Of a DNA stretch of 34,081 nt, positions 16,246 to 24,338 are shown piece by piece (positions within the stretch are counted from its first letter, which is position 1; every line of letters starts with the position of its first letter). The notes beneath the pieces are model-generated. The model was not told the origin of the DNA and did not search any database. It worked only from the letters and a program-made list of their open reading frames with translations. Both the position numbers and the translations under genes were made by a program. This DNA comes from Eggerthellaceae bacterium (lineage in GTDB: Bacteria > Actinomycetota > Coriobacteriia > Coriobacteriales > Eggerthellaceae), in the NCBI GenBank assembly GCA_017511465.1, contig JAFWJU010000103.1:1-34081 (forward strand), given 5' to 3'.

Positions 16246-18261
16246 TCACTCATCGAATCCGATGCGCGCAATGACCGTCCATTCGCGGTCGACTTCGAAA
16301 ATGGCAGTTGCACGGTACACTTTGCGGTTTTCCTCGATATCGCATTGCAGGTCGCCTTCGGCCCCACGCTTGCGGGCTTCCTCCCGGGCAAGGGCGCCCG
16401 CTTGCTCGCGTGCCGCCGCCAATGCTTCGTCCAAGTGATCGTATGTATCGGCGGAACCCGCGCCGCGCAATTTGTAGCCCTGCACCACGCCATCCGAGCC
16501 GCGCAACGGGTTAATGTAAACGCGCTGTTCGACCGAAATGCGCGAGACAGCGGCACCAACCGCATTGGCAACGGGTGCATGCTGCGGCACGACGCAAGGA
16601 GCAGACATCATATCGGCCACCGCGGGAAGGAACACATGCGTCGGCGCGCCCACCCCCACGAGCGCCGCGTTGCTGTCGAAACGCACGTCGAATGGCGGCC
16701 GTTGTTCGTCAGAGCGGCTTTCCCACACGCGTTTGGCCATGGCGCTCATCTGGCTGTCGAAGCCCACTTCGCTTTCGGGCCAGAAGCGGTCTTGCGCGAA
16801 CACGCCCAGCACCTGCGAGAAAAGCCTGAACTGTGCAAGGTCGTAAATCTCGTCGGCAATGGCAGCGATGACCTCGTCGTCGACTGCCGCAGCAGAACCC
16901 TTATAGGACTTCAGCAGGCATTGCGCGCCAAGCCGTGACGCCTGCGTGTCGAACTCGCAGAAGTCGCCTTTGATATGCATGGCATCGGTCGGCGTCATGC
17001 CGCATCGCATGACGATGCCCTCGTCCTCGAGTCGGTCGGTTTTCAAACCCAGGATGTACATGCGGTCGTCGTGCAAAGCCACGGGACCATCGTGCAGAAG
17101 CTCGATGAGCTGTTGCTCGGTCTGGTTGAAACGCGACACGTCGCCTGGATCCCGCAGCAAGTACAGCAACTCGTAGCGTGCGTGGAAATCGATTCCCGGC
17201 AATGCAAGGTAGCGCTCGAGCGTTTTTATGACCTGCGGCCAGCGTTGTGCTGCGATGCACAACGGGGTTACGCGACGCGTTCCCAATTCCAGCTTGCTAC
17301 TTTTGGCGAAGCGAACCTGCGTGTCGCCGCCGAGTGCAATAGTGTCGATTTTCACACCCGCAACCTGCGTCTTCCAACCGCCGATCATGATGCCGTCGGT
17401 GCGGTTGGCCCGCCCGGCGTGCACGATCGAGATATCCGAAGTCGTGCCGCCGATATCCACGATCAAGCTTTCGGTTTGACCGGCAAGCGCGCGGGCGCCC
17501 GTAACCGAAGCGGCGGGCCCAGACAGAATTGTCTCGACGGGACGCAAGCGCGCAAGTTCTTCGGACATGAGCGTGCCGTCGCTGCGCACGATGGCAAGCG
17601 GGATGTCGAGGCCACGCGCGGCAAACGCCGCGTTCACGGCATTGAGGAACTCGTCGATAACGGGCACGAGCCGTGCATTGAGCAGCGCTGTCGCGCCTCG
17701 TCCGATGACGTTGGGCTCGACGGCGACCTCGGTGGACTCTACGACGAGCTTGCCGAACTTCTCGCGTAGCCACGCCGCGCCGCTCTTCTCGACAACCGAC
17801 CCGTTGTTCAACGCATACAGGCTGGCGATGCCGAACGAATCTGCTTCGTCGAAAAACGCGGGGTTGGCATCGTAAAGCGCATCCCAATCGGGAATCTCGA
17901 CATCGTTGCCGTCGTACGACCCCACGAACGGAAGCGTGATGACGTCGGCATATGAAATGCCGAACTTGCCCTGGGCGTCCACGCGATGCAAAAGCTCATC
18001 GGTCGCCCCCACGAGGACGAGCTTGGCGCGCCCGCCCTTGCCCTCGACGCAGGCGTTCGTGGCGAGCGTGGTGGAAAGGGCCGCATGTTCGGCAAGCGCC
18101 AGCACGTCGCGGGGCAGCGCGTCGATGGCGTTGCCGATACCGCGCGTCAGGTCGTCTTTCGTCGTGAGGGCCTTGGCATGCGCTAGCACCTCGACGCTAT
18201 CGACGTCGACGACGACCGCATCGGTAAACGTGCCTCCCGTGTCGATCCCAAGTCGTATCAA
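16246..18261 (-). CDS. HyuA/oxoprolinase-like ASKHA ATPase of the corrinoid cluster
   Basis: The 671-residue product resembles hydantoinase A/oxoprolinase subunits. It has an N-terminal phosphate-binding loop (LGIDTGGTFTDAVV, about residues 4-17), STTLATNAC near 80, and a second ASKHA motif IVDIGGTTSDISIV near 285. A TTG start at 18261 is preferred because GAAGGAG sits six bases upstream and the frame then opens directly on the conserved loop; the alternative at 18294 would begin inside a palindrome. Known relatives hydrolyse hydantoins, 5-oxoproline or carboxylate acetone using ATP. No HyuB partner is present, and the neighbours are corrinoid methyl-transfer genes. An accessory ATPase acting on the corrinoid protein or on an amide/lactam substrate is therefore inferred rather than hydantoinase activity. 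Confidence 0.75.
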   Translation of the reverse strand: MIRLGIDTGGTFTDAVVVDVDSVEVLAHAKALTTKDDLTRGIGNAIDALPRDVLALAEHAALSTTLATNACVEGKGGRAKLVLVGATDELLHRVDAQGKFGISYADVITLPFVGSYDGNDVEIPDWDALYDANPAFFDEADSFGIASLYALNNGSVVEKSGAAWLREKFGKLVVESTEVAVEPNVIGRGATALLNARLVPVIDEFLNAVNAAFAARGLDIPLAIVRSDGTLMSEELARLRPVETILSGPAASVTGARALAGQTESLIVDIGGTTSDISIVHAGRANRTDGIMIGGWKTQVAGVKIDTIALGGDTQVRFAKSSKLELGTRRVTPLCIAAQRWPQVIKTLERYLALPGIDFHARYELLYLLRDPGDVSRFNQTEQQLIELLHDGPVALHDDRMYILGLKTDRLEDEGIVMRCGMTPTDAMHIKGDFCEFDTQASRLGAQCLLKSYKGSAAAVDDEVIAAIADEIYDLAQFRLFSQVLGVFAQDRFWPESEVGFDSQMSAMAKRVWESRSDEQRPPFDVRFDSNAALVGVGAPTHVFLPAVADMMSAPCVVPQHAPVANAVGAAVSRISVEQRVYINPLRGSDGVVQGYKLRGAGSADTYDHLDEALAAAREQAGALAREEARKRGAEGDLQCDIEENRKVYRATAIFEVDREWTVIARIGFDE

Positions 18262-18283
18262 CTGCAGCTCCTTCAAAAGCAAG

Positions 18284-18322
18284 CTAATAACCAATTGGGG
18301 ACTGTCCCCAATTGGTTATTAG
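18284..18322. repeat. 39-bp perfect palindrome, possible REP-like element
   Basis: Arms ctaataaccaattggggac (18284-18302) and its exact complement (18304-18322) flank a single T at 18303. It overlaps the stop codon of the DUF2284 gene and ends 22 bases before the HyuA-like start. The design (long perfect arms, one central T) matches the palindrome at 3084-3112 although the bases differ. It may fold in mRNA between two operon genes. Confidence 0.8.
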
Positions 18323-18852
18323 TACAACACGCAACCAGAGTAGGCGATGGTCAGAGGGCCGTGGTTGTAGGGAATGCCGGCCAACGTGCAGACCTCCGAC
18401 ACGACCAGGCCGGCGGCTTCCATCGAGACGAGCTGCTTGTCGGGGAACCGGCATGGCTCGTCGGGATACGAGCACGTCGAGCACAGCGTGCACGTGCCCG
18501 CCGTGAACGTCTTGGTCGTAGCGCCATACCCGGCTTCATCGAGAGCCTGGGTTAAGCTGATCATGCGCTCCTTGGCAAGCTCGCTCGCCTCGCCCATCGT
18601 TTCGATGTCGAACTCGTCTTCGAGTTCGGCGATGGTTTGCACGACCAGGCAATGGTCAAACTCGTGCATGAGCCGCTCGAAATCCTCGATATCGCCGCAC
18701 GCAGGCGGACACGCCCAGCTGCGTCCGTACACCCTGCATTTATCGACCGAGCACATGGCGCGCACTTCCGGACGTGCCACAAGCTTCTTCGCATCGCATG
18801 TTCCCATGCACTCGAAACCTTGTTTGGCTGCCAGTTCCTCAATCGCGTTCAT
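18319..18852 (-). CDS. Cysteine-rich metal-binding protein (DUF2284)
   Basis: The 177-residue product has 13 cysteines in the arrangement of DUF2284 proteins. A first block is MCSVDKCRVYGRSWACPPACG (spanning about 34-54), and a second is GTCTLCSTCSYPDEPCRFP (about 119-137). The spacing suggests one or two Fe-S clusters or bound metals, but function in the family is unknown. It starts at ATG 18852 with GGGGGA five bases upstream. It lies 41 bases after the RACo-like gene and 57 before the HyuA-like gene, inside the corrinoid cluster. A role in electron delivery to the reductive activator or in corrinoid handling is inferred. The protein ends in GCVLY; its stop codon falls within a 39-bp palindrome. 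Confidence 0.85.
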   Translation of the reverse strand: MNAIEELAAKQGFECMGTCDAKKLVARPEVRAMCSVDKCRVYGRSWACPPACGDIEDFERLMHEFDHCLVVQTIAELEDEFDIETMGEASELAKERMISLTQALDEAGYGATTKTFTAGTCTLCSTCSYPDEPCRFPDKQLVSMEAAGLVVSEVCTLAGIPYNHGPLTIAYSGCVLY

Positions 18853-18893
18853 TCATGTCCCCCGTCTCACCCAACATGAAGCCTTGCCGATAC

Positions 18894-20396
18894 CTATTCG
18901 AATTCCATCATCTCGATGTAGAACGAGTTGAACGTTGCCGACGTCGAAAGCTCGAGGTAGTCGCACTTGTCGACGATTTCAGCTTCGCGACTGCGCCCCG
19001 CACTCGACACGAGCAACGCGGTGGCGCCTTCGCCCGACGTGTTGCCCACACTCGAAGCGCACGGCAACAGCTCTTCGGGGAACAACCCGATTTCAGCGGC
19101 GGATTTCAAGTTCAAAAACGCCCCGAACCCGCCGGCGATCTCGAGCGATTCGATATCCGAAACGTCCTTGCCAGTGGCGTCAAGCAACGTGTAGATGCCC
19201 GCGCACACGGCAGCCTTGGCCAGCTGCAAGTTGCGCACATCGTCTTGCGTAATGTAGACAGATTTGTCGTCGGTCAGGTAAAACACGTTGCGGTCGTCTT
19301 CGCAGCCCACGAGTGAAACGAAATCGTCGTCCACTTCATCGTCGTCGAGCAGGTAGCCCGTCTCGTCCACGATGCCCAAGCGCACCATGAGCGCTACCGC
19401 GTCGATGAGGCCCGTGCCGCACAGGCCGACGGGCTCGACATCGCCCAGCACCTGCGTCTTAACCTTCCCGTCTTCGAAATACACCTTGGAAATGGCACCC
19501 GCAGACGCCGGCATGCCGAAGCGCACGTTTGCGCCTTCGAACACAGGGCCCGCCGCTGTGGCGCAACATGCGATGCGCCCATTGGCGGCAAGTGCCATTT
19601 CGCCGTTCGTGCCCAAATCGATGAACAGACGCGTGCCGCCGGCGTCGATTTCGCGCGCGAGCATGCCCGCGGCGATATCGCCGCCAACGTACCCTGCGAT
19701 GCATCGTGCGAACCTGCACGTGCCAAGGCCCTCGATTACATGCTCATCGCCGAACAGCGACAACGGGGTGAATGGGTTCACGCCGATGGTGTCGGGCGGC
19801 AACCCCACGGCAATGTGCTGCATGACCGTGTTGCCGGCAATGGCGACGCGTGTCACGTCGTCGGGCGATATCCGCGCCCGCTTGCACAGTTTCGCCTTCA
19901 TCTCGCGCATGGCGTCTTGAACAGCAGTCGTCATCAAATCGAGCTTGCCATCGACGCTTGCCGAGATGCGGCTGATCACGTCGCTGCCGAATGCGATTTG
20001 AGGATTCGAGCGACCGACGGTGGCAAGCCGTTCGCCACTTGCCAGATCGTGAAGGTGCGCCACGAGCGTGGTCGTGCCGATATCGATGGCCATTCCGTAA
20101 CCGCTCGCACCCTCATCGGGCGGGAATGCGCGCGTTGTTCCGCTTTGGACGACATCGATGGCGCCAACGGCCTCGACCACGACTTCCATGCCGTCGGATA
20201 CAGGCGTTTTGCATGCCAGGCGGTAGCTTAAACCCTTATCGTCACGCACGAGCACTTGGCATCGGCGGCACGTGCCCACGCCACCGCATGTCGCATGGAT
20301 GTCGATGCGCTGCTCTTGCAGCACGTCGAGAACCGAACGCGGCTCGGCCACGTCAACGACCATTCGCTTGCCAGCGTCGTCTATGGTCAATCTCAC
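18894..20396 (-). CDS. Reductive activator of corrinoid proteins (RACo-like, Fe-S + ASKHA)
   Basis: Family members use ATP and a low-potential electron to reduce inactive Co(II) corrinoid proteins back to Co(I). The 500-residue product starts with a [2Fe-2S] ferredoxin domain: Cys37, Cys43, Cys46 (ATCGGVGTCRRC) and Cys62 (RLAC). It continues with a long DUF4445/ASKHA ATPase region: AIDIGTTTLVAHL near 105-117, IAGNTVMQH near 190, FIDLGTNGEMAL near 260 and SLEIAGGFGAFLN near 440. A GTG start at 20396 is used; GGTG about seven bases upstream is a weak ribosome site. It is shorter than the roughly 640-residue acetogen RACo, lacking much of the linker domain. It is 176 bases after the methyltransferase gene and probably serves the 15464-16099 corrinoid protein. 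Confidence 0.88.
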   Translation of the reverse strand: MRLTIDDAGKRMVVDVAEPRSVLDVLQEQRIDIHATCGGVGTCRRCQVLVRDDKGLSYRLACKTPVSDGMEVVVEAVGAIDVVQSGTTRAFPPDEGASGYGMAIDIGTTTLVAHLHDLASGERLATVGRSNPQIAFGSDVISRISASVDGKLDLMTTAVQDAMREMKAKLCKRARISPDDVTRVAIAGNTVMQHIAVGLPPDTIGVNPFTPLSLFGDEHVIEGLGTCRFARCIAGYVGGDIAAGMLAREIDAGGTRLFIDLGTNGEMALAANGRIACCATAAGPVFEGANVRFGMPASAGAISKVYFEDGKVKTQVLGDVEPVGLCGTGLIDAVALMVRLGIVDETGYLLDDDEVDDDFVSLVGCEDDRNVFYLTDDKSVYITQDDVRNLQLAKAAVCAGIYTLLDATGKDVSDIESLEIAGGFGAFLNLKSAAEIGLFPEELLPCASSVGNTSGEGATALLVSSAGRSREAEIVDKCDYLELSTSATFNSFYIEMMEFE

Positions 20397-20525
20397 GGTC
20401 TATCACCGCCTCGTCGGGAATCGTCATCCCCAGGCATCGTCATTCGCCTTTAAACCACTACCCTCCATGAATGAGCCACGGAGCGAACCCCCTAAAACCC
20501 ATCCACTCAAATCGCTCTTATACAA

Positions 20526-20553
20526 GGCGGCGGACAACCAAGTGCCCGCCGCC
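20526..20553 (-). terminator. GC-rich hairpin between methyltransferase and RACo genes
   Basis: ggcggcgg (20526-20533) and ccgccgcc (20546-20553) form a perfect 8-bp stem. On the minus strand it follows the methyltransferase stop by 19 bases and is followed by TTGTATAA. It may partly terminate transcription before the RACo-like gene. The rest of the 176-base gap shows nothing recognisable. Confidence 0.55.
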
Positions 20554-20572
20554 GACAAGGTAAGACTTCGCG

Positions 20573-21382
20573 CTAATCGCGATTCAGCGGGCCAAACAGG
20601 TTATCGCGATACGCCTCGATGTAGTCAAGGCAGTACTCGTCCTCGCCGAGCAGCGCCTCGGCGCCGTGCAGCACGCCGTTCATGTCGCGGTTCGCCGGGT
20701 CCATGATGGCGCTGTCCATGCCGGCGTTCATTGCCAAAACCAAGAACGGCATGTTGATGAACTTGCGGCCAGGCAAGCCGAACGAAATGTTGGACAGGCC
20801 AGACGTGATGTGAATCGTCGGATACGCTTCCTTGATGCGCTCGCAGCATTCGTTGAACACGAGCATGCTCTCGGGATTGGCGCCGAGCGTCTCGACGAGC
20901 GGGTCGATGTACAGGCGATTGGGCGCGATGCCGTATTCCTTGGCGCGCTCCATGATGGCCTCGAACACCTTAATGCGGTCATCGGCCGTTTTCGGAATGC
21001 CCGTGTCGTCGGACAGCAGCGCGACGCAACCCCACTTGGTGTCGGCGATGGCGGGAAACACGACGTCGATTTTGTTGCCCTCGCCCGATACCGAGTTGAT
21101 GATGCCCACGCGGCCGTCGCAGAACTTCATGGCGTCGACGCACACCTGGGGATCGGGGCTGTCGATGCAAATGGGAAGGTCAGACTCTTCCTTGACGATG
21201 TTGATGAGCCATTCCATGACCTCGAGTTCGCCTTCGTTCACCGATGCGCAGCAGTCGATGTAATCGGCACCGGCTTCCGTCTGCATGCGTGCCAGCTGAC
21301 GGATGTACTCCTCATCCTTGGCGGCGATGGCAGCGCCGGTTTTGGGGATGGAACCGTTGATTTTTTCGCCGATGATAATCAC
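20573..21382 (-). CDS. Methyltetrahydrofolate:corrinoid methyltransferase (MeTr/MtgA family)
   Basis: The 269-residue pterin-binding TIM barrel matches MeTr/AcsE and MtgA enzymes (260-290 residues), which move a methyl group between tetrahydrofolate and a corrinoid protein. GTG 21382 is chosen because a near-perfect AAGGAGG lies six bases upstream and translation begins with the conserved IIIGEKING. Folate-site residues known from AcsE are recognisable: Asp in ICIDSPDP, Asn in GIINSVSGEGNK, Asp in YIDPLVETLG and Asn in SGLSNISFGLP. It leads the corrinoid cluster. The acetyl-CoA-pathway CFeSP partner is absent, and the nearby single corrinoid protein argues for a demethylation or methyl-donor pathway rather than AcsE proper, though this is inferred. 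Confidence 0.9.
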   Translation of the reverse strand: MIIIGEKINGSIPKTGAAIAAKDEEYIRQLARMQTEAGADYIDCCASVNEGELEVMEWLINIVKEESDLPICIDSPDPQVCVDAMKFCDGRVGIINSVSGEGNKIDVVFPAIADTKWGCVALLSDDTGIPKTADDRIKVFEAIMERAKEYGIAPNRLYIDPLVETLGANPESMLVFNECCERIKEAYPTIHITSGLSNISFGLPGRKFINMPFLVLAMNAGMDSAIMDPANRDMNGVLHGAEALLGEDEYCLDYIEAYRDNLFGPLNRD

Positions 21383-21610
21383 GTGGGACCTCCTTGGTCG
21401 AGCGAAATGTCGCAAGTACTACCTCTTAATTGTAGCAACATATCCTGCATGTTTTCCCTAGACGGCAAAAGCGCTTAATAGGTTATTTCGAACACGGCAG
21501 CGCGTCTGAAAGCCGCTGTTCTCGAATCGCATCCGTTCCGTCCGCCCAATCTTCCTTAAGGCCTGTTCCATGTCGTACAATTCTCCTGTATCGAGAAGAA
21601 GGGATTCATC

Positions 21611-22006
21611 ATGGCAAAACCCGAACCGTCCATGGACCAATGGCTCGCCGAAGCTAAAGCGTCCGAAAACGCCGACAAATGCGGCATGTTCCTCGTGCAC
21701 AACGGCATCGTGCGCTCGACTGCAAAAGCGCAGGTGCGCGAGGGTGAAGACAAGCCCGCCGTAGCCCAAGTCGATTTTTCGTATGACGCCGCCGGCGTCG
21801 AGGCCGCCATTGCCGAAGCGCTAACATGGGACGGCGTGTATTACGTCAAGGTATGGCTGAACGAAGGCGCCCTGAACGTGGGCGAGTCGATCATGTACGT
21901 GCTCATCGGCGCCGACATCCGCCCACGTTGCATCGATGCACTGCAGAACCTCGTCGGCAAAATCAAGAACGACCTGGTCGTCGAGAAGGAAATCTACGTC
22001 GAATAG
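21611..22006 (+). CDS. MoaE-like protein (molybdopterin synthase large subunit family)
   Basis: A 131-residue cytoplasmic protein with AAGGG seven bases before ATG 21611. The pattern resembles MoaE: GMFLVHNGIVRSTAK near 24-38 corresponds to the family's opening strand and G-x-V-R element. GVYYVKVWLNEGALNVGESIMYVLIGAD near 76-103 matches the core where MoaE has a G-x-x-x-V-G-(D/E) stretch. A C-terminal KIKNDLVVEKEIY provides two lysines where MoaE has its catalytic pair. MoaE with MoaD inserts the dithiolene sulfur of molybdopterin. No MoaD or other cofactor gene is next to it and the match is distant, so a MoaE-related protein of other function is possible. It diverges from the corrinoid cluster and converges on the next gene. 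Confidence 0.6.
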   Translation: MAKPEPSMDQWLAEAKASENADKCGMFLVHNGIVRSTAKAQVREGEDKPAVAQVDFSYDAAGVEAAIAEALTWDGVYYVKVWLNEGALNVGESIMYVLIGADIRPRCIDALQNLVGKIKNDLVVEKEIYVE

Positions 22007-22048
22007 CAACTCGCCCTACGGAGTGACGACCTGCTTCGACTTATTCCG

Positions 22049-24061
22049 TTATTTCCTTTCATGAGCCGCGATGGCGGCGTCCACCAAGGCTTTGAACAGG
22101 CGCTTGGAATGCGGGCGCGTGCGCCACATGTGCTCGGGATGCCACTGCACGCCGACCACGAAGCTTGCGGACGGAAGCTCGATTCCCTCGATGACGCCGT
22201 CATCGGGTGATACGGCGCTCACCACCAATCCCTCGCCAAGCTTGTCCACGCTTTGGTGGTGGATGGTGTTCACACCCAGGCGCGTGGCGCCGACGCACGA
22301 GGCCAAAAGGCTGTCCTCGACGACATCGACCATATGAGCGGGCATGTCGAACGGCCGCCCCTGAACATGCTGCAACGCCAATTCCTCATGGTCGGCGCGA
22401 ATGTCCTGATGCAGCGTGCCGCCCAAGGCAACATTAAGCGACTGCATGCCGCGGCAGATTCCCAGAATGGGCTTGTCGGCCGCAATCGCCGCTTTCACGA
22501 GCGCTTGCTCCATAGCATCACGGGCCGAAGCCGATCGGTGCGTGCCCGGCTTGCGCTGCGCGCCGTACCATGTGGGATCGATGTCTTGCCCGCCGGGAAT
22601 GAGGAATCCGTCACATGCGGCGACGAGCCGCTTGATATGCGCGGGGTCGCTTGTCGTGGGAAGGACGATGGGAACGGCGCCCGTCTCGAGTAAGCCCGAA
22701 AGGTACCCATCGGAAATGGCAAGCCCCGTCCATTCGAAATCATAACGGGGTACCACGCCGATGACCGGTGCAGCAGGCGAGCCAGCTGGCATCATCGTGC
22801 GCTTTTCCATCATGCGCGGCCATATTTCGGCCAACGTGAAGCGGTAACGCACCATCGACGAGAGCGGCTCGAGGTAAATCCACTCGTCTAACTCGATGGA
22901 ACCCGATGCCAGCACCATCAGCATGTCTGCCCAGAAATCGACGGGGCGCCCGTAAATCTGGGCACCGTAGCCTTTTTCCATGAGGGCCTCTTTCGCCGCG
23001 CGCACCTCGTCTTCGCCAACGGATGCGAGCAGCGATTCCAGCACGCCGAGATTGCGGTCACTGTAGAACAGGGCGCTGATGAGCACCGCGTAAGCCAGGC
23101 AGTATTCGAAGGGCATCGCGTCTGATGGGCGGATTTCCACGAAGTTCTTCAAGCGGGCGTCGGGCCACACCATCGACAGCGCGTGCTCGAGCTCGGCACG
23201 CGTCATCTCGCGGTCGGCGTACACCTCGTCAAACGTCTGATTAGCCACATAACGCCAACCGCCCTCGGCATTTTCGTCGGGCACGAGCACGGCTTCGCGC
23301 GTCAGGATGTAATCAGCGTAGTCCGCAAACGAGAAATCGGGGGCCAACGACCCGGGAATCGTGCCGACGCGGTCTTGCTTCATGCCGGACCATATGGCCG
23401 TGCGGACGATATTCACCTTGCGTTCCTCGCCTTCGAAAATAGGAGAGTTGTCGCAGATGAGCGCTAATATCGGCGCAATAATCTCGGCAATGCGCAGCTT
23501 TCGCAAGGCGTCTTGCTCGTCTCGGTAATCGATTGAGATCTGCAAGCTGCCCGTACCGCGCATCATGCAGATGCCATCGTATGCCTGGGCGCCGAGGAAT
23601 CGCGTCATGCATTCGTAACGGTACTTCGGAACCAGCTTCAGGTCCTTGGCGCACGCAGAGGGGTTGTACCCGAGCATGGGCGTCTCGAGGCCGAACTCCT
23701 CGAGGATCGGATCGAGCTCGCTGCGGAACTTCAAGTACGCTTCCTCGATTTCCTGCACCTTGCGGAACGGGCCTGCCGATATCTCGAGTTGAGCCGCGGG
23801 TTCGATGGAAATGACCGCGCCTTCGCGGGAAAGCCCGATGATGTTGTCGCCTTCGTAATGCCGATGCTCGTAATACGGCGCCAGCCTTTCGAGCACGTCG
23901 TGCACGCCACCCGGCTCGTCATACGACACGGGTGCATTCGTGCCCTTGTGCAACAGGATGTGCTCGAGCTCGAAACCAAGCGCGCGCGAGCGCTTGTCTC
24001 CGCTCTTGAACAGGGCGATGAGATGCTTGCGGTTGAGTACGTTAAATGCGGTTTTGTCCAT
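22049..24061 (-). CDS. Fusion: plant-type glutamate-cysteine ligase domain + class I amidotransferase-like gamma-glutamyl hydrolase
   Basis: The 670-residue product starts at ATG 24061, with AAAGGGG six bases upstream. Residues 1-430 resemble the GCS2/EgtA family: LGFELEHILL near 23-32, GLSREGAVISIEPAAQLEIS near 78-97, TGSLQISIDYRDE near 170 and NFVEIRPSDAMPFEY near 310. Residues about 438-665 are a peptidase C26/PuuD-type domain with IPGGQDIDPTWYG, nucleophile Cys536 (GICRGMQ) and the His641-Glu643 pair (QWHPEH), so the triad looks complete. The first domain's relatives make gamma-glutamylcysteine; the second domain's relatives cleave gamma-glutamyl amides. Having both in one chain is unusual. 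It may remodel gamma-glutamyl compounds or supply ammonia or glutamate between sites. Glutathione synthetase is not adjacent. Confidence 0.8.
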   Translation of the reverse strand: MDKTAFNVLNRKHLIALFKSGDKRSRALGFELEHILLHKGTNAPVSYDEPGGVHDVLERLAPYYEHRHYEGDNIIGLSREGAVISIEPAAQLEISAGPFRKVQEIEEAYLKFRSELDPILEEFGLETPMLGYNPSACAKDLKLVPKYRYECMTRFLGAQAYDGICMMRGTGSLQISIDYRDEQDALRKLRIAEIIAPILALICDNSPIFEGEERKVNIVRTAIWSGMKQDRVGTIPGSLAPDFSFADYADYILTREAVLVPDENAEGGWRYVANQTFDEVYADREMTRAELEHALSMVWPDARLKNFVEIRPSDAMPFEYCLAYAVLISALFYSDRNLGVLESLLASVGEDEVRAAKEALMEKGYGAQIYGRPVDFWADMLMVLASGSIELDEWIYLEPLSSMVRYRFTLAEIWPRMMEKRTMMPAGSPAAPVIGVVPRYDFEWTGLAISDGYLSGLLETGAVPIVLPTTSDPAHIKRLVAACDGFLIPGGQDIDPTWYGAQRKPGTHRSASARDAMEQALVKAAIAADKPILGICRGMQSLNVALGGTLHQDIRADHEELALQHVQGRPFDMPAHMVDVVEDSLLASCVGATRLGVNTIHHQSVDKLGEGLVVSAVSPDDGVIEGIELPSASFVVGVQWHPEHMWRTRPHSKRLFKALVDAAIAAHERK

Positions 24062-24267
24062 AGGACGCCCCTTTGCGGGTTGCGTATGGCAGTTTTCGTT
24101 ATCTATTGTACCGAACGCCAAACGCTTGTGGTTCGCCGTCAAATCGTTGGCCTGCTATCTGCGATACCGAACGCTACGATCGAAATGCGACGAGTGCCTG
24201 AAGCCGATTTAAGCATTTTATTATGGAACGAATAAACGATGAGCATTGCCTTTATCAGCATGCCCGA

Positions 24268-24296
24268 TTGAGCACGTTGGCGCGCGCCGAGACAAT
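24268..24296 (+). promoter_or_regulatory. Promoter candidate for the Nif11-type peptide gene
   Basis: TTGAGC (24268-24273), 17 bases, then GACAAT (24291-24296), with the start codon 42 bases further on. This is a reasonable sigma70-type pair. The rest of the gap from 24062 to 24338 holds only a 10-bp direct repeat, taccgaacgc, at 24109 and 24165, of unknown meaning. Confidence 0.5.
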
Positions 24297-24338
24297 GCGG
24301 TGCAGTGGTTCGGTAGGTTTCAGAAAATGGAGAAGATC

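Noticed and set aside
16246-18261. True hydantoinase or 5-oxoprolinase operon
   Set aside because: No HyuB or oxoprolinase B partner is present and the gene is embedded between corrinoid-cluster genes.
20573-21382. Calling the methyltransferase AcsE of the acetyl-CoA pathway
   Set aside because: The partner CFeSP subunits and CODH/ACS genes are absent, and the neighbouring corrinoid protein is of the MtbC/MtgC type.
21383-21610. Cobalamin riboswitch ahead of the corrinoid cluster
   Set aside because: I could not find a B12-box-like sequence or the expected stems; only a possible -10 (TACAAT on the minus strand) without a good -35 is visible.
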